Shown: positions 58,793 through 64,000 of the stretch, one piece after another | Position numbering within the stretch: the stretch's first letter is position 1 | Layout of the letters: the number at the start of each line of letters is the position of its first letter | Assembly: GCF_023159225.1 (NCBI RefSeq) | Contig: NC_063181.1 | Span: 22,098,073-22,162,072, forward strand | From: Perognathus longimembris pacificus | Taxonomy: Eukaryota > Chordata > Mammalia > Rodentia > Heteromyidae | Length of the DNA stretch: 64,000 nt | Direction: 5' to 3' | Position numbers and translations under genes: made by a program | The notes under the pieces: generated by a model | What the model saw: only the letters and a program-made list of their open reading frames with translations | Told to the model about the DNA's origin: nothing | Databases searched by the model: none

Positions 58793-58997
58793 CTGGTGCT
58801 GGCACTGGGGCTTGAACTCAGTGTTTGTTGTTTTCCTTTAGATTTTTTTTTCACTTAAGACTTGCACTCCACCATTTTAGCTACAGCTACACTTCCTGCT
58901 TTCTATTGGTTAATTGGTAATAAGAGGAACTGTGATCTTCAGATTTCAGCCTTCCGAATAGCTAGGATTACAGGTGTGAGCCCCCACCACCCAGGAA
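58793..58997 (-). repeat. B1-Geo dimeric SINE
   Basis: GCACTGGGGCTTGAACTCAG (Geo tail), TGCACTCCACCATTTTAGCT, TTGGTAATAAGAGGAACTGT, GATCTTCAGATTTCAGCCTT and CTAGGATTACAGGTGTGAGC (B1 head). Confidence 0.85.
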
Positions 58998-59117
58998 AAA
59001 GTTGTCCTTTATTATTTGTAGATCCATCATTCCATTCTATTCTTCAGTGTTCAGAGCCGCCTCCAATATGTGTCTTTGGTTATATGTTATAGCCCAGTGT
59101 AAGCTGTTATCATCTAC

Positions 59118-59222
59118 AGATCCTTAATTTACATTGGGCAAGCCTCTTTTCCAAGCAAGGTCACAATTTTAGGTTGCCAAAGAACATACCTCTTTGGGGC
59201 CACAGTTCAATCCCTGCAATAA
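59118..59222 (-). repeat. Possible MaLR LTR fragment
   Basis: AAGGTCACAATTTTAGGTTG, AGAACATACCTCTTTGGGGC and CACAGTTCAATCCCTGCAA resemble the reversed 5' part of an MLT1-type LTR. Only about 100 bp. Confidence 0.4.
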
Positions 59223-59224
59223 AA

Positions 59225-60830
59225 TAACATGAATTTTTAAAAATACACTTAAAAACTGAATAGTGTATTGAAAATGGAATTGCTGGATTGGACAACATGT
59301 GACAGTTGAGCTTTACAAGCTGAATTCTTTTCCAAAGTGGAAATGACAACTTCTATTCCCACAGCAATATAAGGATCTTCTGTGGATCCATGTCCATGAC
59401 TTCCTTTGTGTGGTTCCTCAAAAATGTGGCACAAATGTGCCAATCAAATCGAGATAAAATGGTATTTTATTGCTGTTTTTCATTTGCATTTCCTGGTTCC
59501 TTCTAAGGCAATTGCCTTTGAAGAGAATTTCCTCCCATTTGTAGTAGAAGATATTAATTACTAGATACTGAAAATCATCATTGGAATTATTTTCCCCAAA
59601 ATTTCGGAGTCATTAGCGACAAGTTTCATATGAAGTCTGAACTTGAAATAAAAATTCCACATCATCAGAAGTTGAAGTCACCCTCATATCTGTCAAAAAA
59701 TTATCTTGTGTGTTGCTCAGCAAGCCATCACTCTAAAAATTACTGCTCTAAAGAAAAATGAGGTGGAGAAGAGGAGATGGTGGATGTGGCAGAATTGTTC
59801 CGGTTGTGCATTCTAGGGCACATGTAGAATTCAAATTTGGGGTTTTAAAGAATAGGTATTAACATCTATAGCCAATTTTATGCACACAGACAACCACAAG
59901 AGTCTTCTACCACTATAGTAAATGGAGAAGGGAAGAAAACATCTGACCAATTGTCATTGTTACATTTGGACTTTGTGCATATGTCACATAGTTGCTTTTG
60001 ATCACCAACAGCATCTTCTGCGTACTAAAGTGAGAAATTTTAAAAAAAAGTAGAAGAATCACAAATGCACAATAGGACCAATCAGGGTCTGCTCATTCAT
60101 CATGCAGCCTTCAACTGTGTTGCCTAAAAGAAGGTTCAACAACTGCAAATATGTGCTGTGCCACCTGCTGAGATGGCTATTTCCTGCTACTCTCCCATGG
60201 TTTATTAGGGATATAACCAGGCTATCTGGATGACTCAACACGAAGCTCCTAGGAAATGAAGAGGCTCTTAATGACAAAGTGCCATCGCTGTGGAAATCAT
60301 CACGATGTTCATTTAGAGAATCTATATGAGGCAGTAACACTTTTTGATTTTCAGATGAGACAATCAGCTGATCTTGCATGTATCATGGTGTGATACTTGA
60401 AAGCAGAAAACTTCAAAGACCTGGATGCAACAGTAATTATTCGGTAAGAGGTTCTATGTGAGAGACATCTTAGTGGAAGGCTGGGTTAGGAAGAAAACTG
60501 TTGGACTCACGACAGTCCCAGAAAATAAGTTTCTGATGAACTGGTGTTTTCATTTATGAGGAGGTTGTCAACTTTGAAGCGGAATTTAAATACTTGATTT
60601 TACTATAATTTGCCATCTTAGTTAGGACTGGTTTTTAACAGAAGTACCACTGGAATCACCATTCAAATAAGAGAAAGATCGCAGAGAACTCGCCATATTC
60701 TAAGGCTTTCTAATCAGAGCAGAAATTGTGCCCAAGAAGAAAAGCAAATTCAGCTGTAGCGAGCATGGAAAAATCAGCCCTTTAATGTTTCCTCTATTAC
60801 AGGAAATATCATGAAAATAATGAAATAGTA
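59225..60830. other. Unclassified low-repeat stretch
   Basis: The 106-codon antisense frame at 60059-60379 has no recognised domain. 60480-60760 is repeat-free with no further signal. Confidence 0.4.
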
Positions 60831-60834
60831 AAGT

Positions 60835-61060
60835 ACTTCTTCCCATCCAGCCAGTACCTGCTGTCCACAGGAAGTATGGAAGATACCTTGTTAAGTATAA
60901 AGAAGTATAAGGACATAATCTTTGCCTTCAAGAATTGTAAACCCTGCTAGAAATAAAATCATAGAGGAAAACAGGCCCTTCAAACGACGCTTCAAAAGAG
61001 AACCTGCCATCAGTAATAAATGGCAGGAAAGAAGGCAAGAACTAAAGATGACTTCAAGTG
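60835..61060 (-). repeat. L2 LINE 3' end relic
   Basis: CAGTACCTGCTGTCCACAGG, GGACATAATCTTTGCCTTCA and AAGAATTGTAAACCCTGCTA fit the reversed L2 block 'agtccctgccctcaaggagct'. Confidence 0.45.
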
Positions 61061-61309
61061 GCCTAAAGAAATTGGTATTGCAGTAAGAGCTTTGAGTTGC
61101 CCAGATCTATCATGATTACAACAGACAGAAGTCTTCATTAAAAGAAGGAGGAAACTTACTGTTAGGTATTGCAATACTTTTAGTTGAGTACAGTGATTTC
61201 TCTTCTAACAGAGAGACATTCAAAGCGAAACAAAGCAAAACAAAGCAAGCAAACAAAAAAAACCCAAAGACCACGTCTTCAGCTATTTACTAGGACAGAG
61301 AGAAACAAT

Positions 61310-61735
61310 TGTGGTATTATACTTTGGATCTGCATATCTACCCAAAGCTTATGGGTTGAATGCTTGGTCCACAACTATCAGGGATTACTGGATCATGAGG
61401 ATGCTAACTTCCCAGTGATTAATTCACTGGCACTTTCATAGCTGAATGGACTGCTCATTTTGCTGTGTTAATGGATGAAGGAGTTAGGTCACTGAGGATA
61501 TGTCTCTAAAAGGTACATGTCCACCAGCCCCTGTCCTTCTGCTCTGGCAAAAGGTGAGCAGTTTTCCCCCAACCATTTCTTTTCCCTATTGTTTTCTACC
61601 TCTACCTCACCACAGGCCCAGAAACACAGAGCCAAGGGACCACTGAGAAAAATTTCTGGAACCATAAGCCAAAACAAATCCTTCCTCCTCTACATCCTTT
61701 TCTCAATTCTTCATCAAAGAGGAGAGGAAAAAATA
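61310..61735 (+). mobile_element. MaLR-type solo LTR
   Basis: Opens TGTGGTATTATACTTTGGAT. It continues with TGGGTTGAATGCTTGGTCC, GGAGTTAGGTCACTGAGGAT, AAAAGGTGAGCAGTTTTCCC, CTCACCACAGGCCCAGAAAC and GAACCATAAGCCAAAACAAA. These blocks follow the order of MST/MLT-type MaLR LTRs. No internal region is seen. Frames of 109 codons (plus) and 62 codons (minus) run through it and are not genes. Confidence 0.75.
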
Positions 61736-61739
61736 ATGA

Positions 61740-62105
61740 ACTCAGACAGCATTGTTATACTCTTCAAAATACAAATTATATGTTCATTGTTCCCTAGGAA
61801 GATGCCTGAGGGTTCCTCACTTTCTCCCCTCAGGAAATTTTTCTGACTTAAACACCAAATTCAATGATCATGAATTTTTTAGGACCACTAGCAACCATAT
61901 ACAATAGTGAGTTTAAAAATCCCCCCACTCCAGCTGTCCATGCCAGTGTGTGGCCATCCTGAGCAGAGATCCCACATCCTTGGCTAACACAGCACCAGAA
62001 TTACATTTTTCCAAACTTATAGGTAAGCAATGCCATTGCCCTGCAGTTTCACCAGAGTTTGGCTGAAGGCGTAGGAACAGAACTCGAACCCTATGTTACT
62101 GGAGG
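61740..62105. other. Unclassified stretch
   Basis: No repeat or coding signal was recognised. Confidence 0.4.
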
Positions 62106-62109
62106 TAGC

Positions 62110-62260
62110 AACAAATGTAGTTGTGACTTCTGGATGCAAATTTGCTAAGTCAAATTGTACCTCTCTGCAACCATGGGATATTTGTTAACTTGTCTGTCCT
62201 TCAATTTCTTCATCTGTGAAATGACACAATAAGACTACCTCACCTGTAGTAGAAATGAAC
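62110..62260 (+). repeat. MIR SINE relic
   Basis: TTGTTAACTTGTCTGTCCTT, CAATTTCTTCATCTGTGAAA and ACAATAAGACTACCTCACC follow the sense MIR core 'caagttacttaacctctctg ... cctcagtttcctcatctgtaaaatg'. Confidence 0.7.
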
Positions 62261-62487
62261 ATCATATTTTTGTATTGTCTTGCCAAGTTATAGCTATTCT
62301 GATGACTATGTGTGGTATGATATACTCATATATTCTTACATTTACCATATATTTTGGAACTTCTGGATATTAAAAACACAGGACTGGTATGATGACATAT
62401 GGCTCTATTAGGACATATAGTAAGAAAAGAAGTATACAAAGGACAAATGGGAATAGGAAGAAGGTAATTAAAAAAAAAAAAAAAAAG

Positions 62488-62735
62488 ATCAGCTGGGTAC
62501 CAGTGGCTCATGCTTGTAATCTTAGCTACTCAGAAGGCTGAGATCTGAGGATCATGGTTGAAAGCCAGCTGGGCAGGAAAATCAGCAAGACTTTTATCTC
62601 CAGTTAACAACCAGAAAACCCGAAGTGGCACTGTGGCTCAAAGTGGTAAGGCACTGCTAGTCTTGGACAGAAGAGCTCAAGGGCAGCACCCATATCCTCA
62701 GTTTAAGCCCCATGACTGACAAAAAGAAAAAAAAA
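62488..62735 (+). repeat. B1-Geo dimeric SINE
   Basis: CAGCTGGGTACCAGTGGCTC, CTACTCAGAAGGCTGAGATC, TTTTATCTCCAGTTAACAAC linker, CCGAAGTGGCACTGTGGCTC and CAGTTTAAGCCCCATGACTG. It is inserted at the end of an A17-19 run (62468-62486) and has its own A-rich tail, so the A-rich target and tail obscure any duplication. Confidence 0.9.
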
Positions 62736-62739
62736 GTCA

Positions 62740-64000
62740 ACTCATATTCCTCGGTGTAAGAGAAAGAATATAAAGAAAAAGTACCAGGAACGAACTAGAA
62801 TAGAATCAAACTCTCATCTCAGGAATGATATTTTTGGAACATTATTATAATCTAATAAAGTGGTACCCTAATTGTCCAAACACAAGTTAGCAGTTAAAAT
62901 CTTTTGATAGTATTGGGCCTGTGGGATTCAAGCATGAGTTAAATTGTGACTGGTTATTTCCTCGGGGCAATTTCCCACTCTAACAGTATAGGTTTCATTT
63001 GTAAGTTCAGATTAATTTGGACTGTCCACATTATCCGTTTCATCAAATGGCTTGAGGATATGGCAGTGAGCTCCACTTTATCTTTCTCTTGCAGTCCATT
63101 TTCTTCAGCTTCTACACAGGTGCATCAACCACAATTTTTTTAAATCTTAATTTTAAGTACCTTTGATTCTACTCCTAAATTACATCCCCCATTCACTTGC
63201 TTTTCTCAACCCCTTTGCCATCCTTATGGTCTGATCTCCCACAATCTCCCACCTGGGTCTCCTAAATGGAAAGCCCAGTCTTTTCTTTGCAATCTCACCT
63301 TTATCCAGTCTCCTGGAAGAGCCAAACAGATGCCACCTGACTGAAAGAGCTGTTTAATGTTTTCCTACCTCATGTGAAATGAACCCCAAACTCCAAATTA
63401 GATCTCTGTCTCTCACAGCCAGTCTCTCTAACCATCCCAGCTGGCAGTTTTTAAAACACCTCCTTTTCTTTGTTAAATGGCTCCTTGGCCTAAGACCTTT
63501 GAAAATGCTCTTTTTTTTCTGCAGGGAATTATCTTTAATATAATTAAATATTTCCATTGGTATAATGGTTAGGTACTGTTGTTCATGTGTATGTATTTAC
63601 TTATTGATGAGAAAGAACATTGGATTGGGGGAATTGCAATGCTAAGACAAAAACAAAAACTGGTTTTGCATATGGATGCACCTGTGCCTTACATGAAAGG
63701 GCATGGCCTTGAAAAGCTAGCCTCTTACCTCATCTGCTTAGCTGTTCTCCTAGTAACTACCTATTATGTCAACCCTCCTTTTGTGTAGTGAGGTAGCTGC
63801 TAGTTCTATGTCTTTCTCTTAGTACATCGAACAAGGGAAAGAGTTTCTCATTCCTAGGCACTCATGCAGAAGGCCAAAGAAACCCCTTATGGTTTTATAA
63901 GAGCGGAACAATTTTAATCTATTCCTCTGGCTAGGGAGTTGCAAGAACAGTGCACAAGCTCAAGGTCATTTCCAGGAGCCAGGAGTAGAATCAGCTCTAC
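62740..64000. other. Unclassified stretch to window end
   Basis: 63190-63480 is C/T-rich and might be an old L2, but the alignment is not convincing. Frames of 65, 67 and 69 codons are unsupported. Nothing else was recognised. Confidence 0.4.

Noticed and set aside
61517..61846. 109-codon frame
   Set aside because: Mostly translated from a MaLR LTR.

Overview
This window is nuclear DNA of a rodent, most likely from the superfamily Geomyoidea (kangaroo rats, pocket mice, pocket gophers). The diagnostic feature is a dimeric SINE with an ID-like, tRNA-derived left half joined to a right half that matches the published description of IDL-Geo, a family reported only from geomyoids. Four well-preserved copies are present (309-516, 5508-5715, 12887-13110, 28105-28318), each flanked by a target-site duplication of 11-17 bp read directly from the sequence. 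The window also holds many B1-headed (7SL-derived) SINEs carrying the same right half, three apparently trimeric B1-B1-ID elements, 5'-truncated L1 3' ends of at least two lineages, and older mammalian relics (MIR, L2, one CR1-clade piece, an old L1M piece, MaLR LTRs).

No protein-coding gene can be supported. The DNA is AT-rich and CpG-poor by eye, no open reading frame exceeds about 130 codons, and none of the translations shows a family I recognise. Several of the longer frames run straight through SINEs, LTRs or microsatellites. I saw no tRNA, rRNA or other structural RNA gene, no CpG island and no CRISPR or prokaryotic feature. The window is best read as intergenic DNA or the inside of a large intron. 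Exons of a split gene could be missed by eye.

Layout. 0-13 kb: two IDL-Geo insertions on the plus strand and one on the minus strand, several L2 and MIR relics, B1-Geo copies. 13-24 kb: mostly unclassified AT-rich DNA with scattered MIR, a B1 and microsatellites. 24-30 kb: dense nested retroposons, including an L1 fragment inside a MIR with clear target-site duplication, a perfect 27-bp inverted repeat, an IDL-Geo, and a trimeric SINE abutting an L1. 30-39 kb: L1 3' ends of two types, B1-Geo copies, and an L1 abutting a MaLR LTR. 39-54 kb: low repeat density with old L2, CR1 and L1M relics. 54-64 kb: B1-dID and B1-Geo copies, a 58-bp perfect palindrome built on (AT)25, a GATA/GATG satellite, MaLR LTRs and a final B1-Geo.

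The elements do not form a functional system. What the window offers is a record of SINE module shuffling and of nested insertions whose order can be read. I did not find a convincing undescribed biological system. The best leads are the two subtypes of Geo tail, the trimeric SINE, the perfect palindromes and a few repeat-free stretches that may be conserved noncoding DNA. Repeat boundaries and family names come from pattern memory without database search and are approximate, usually to within 5-30 bp.
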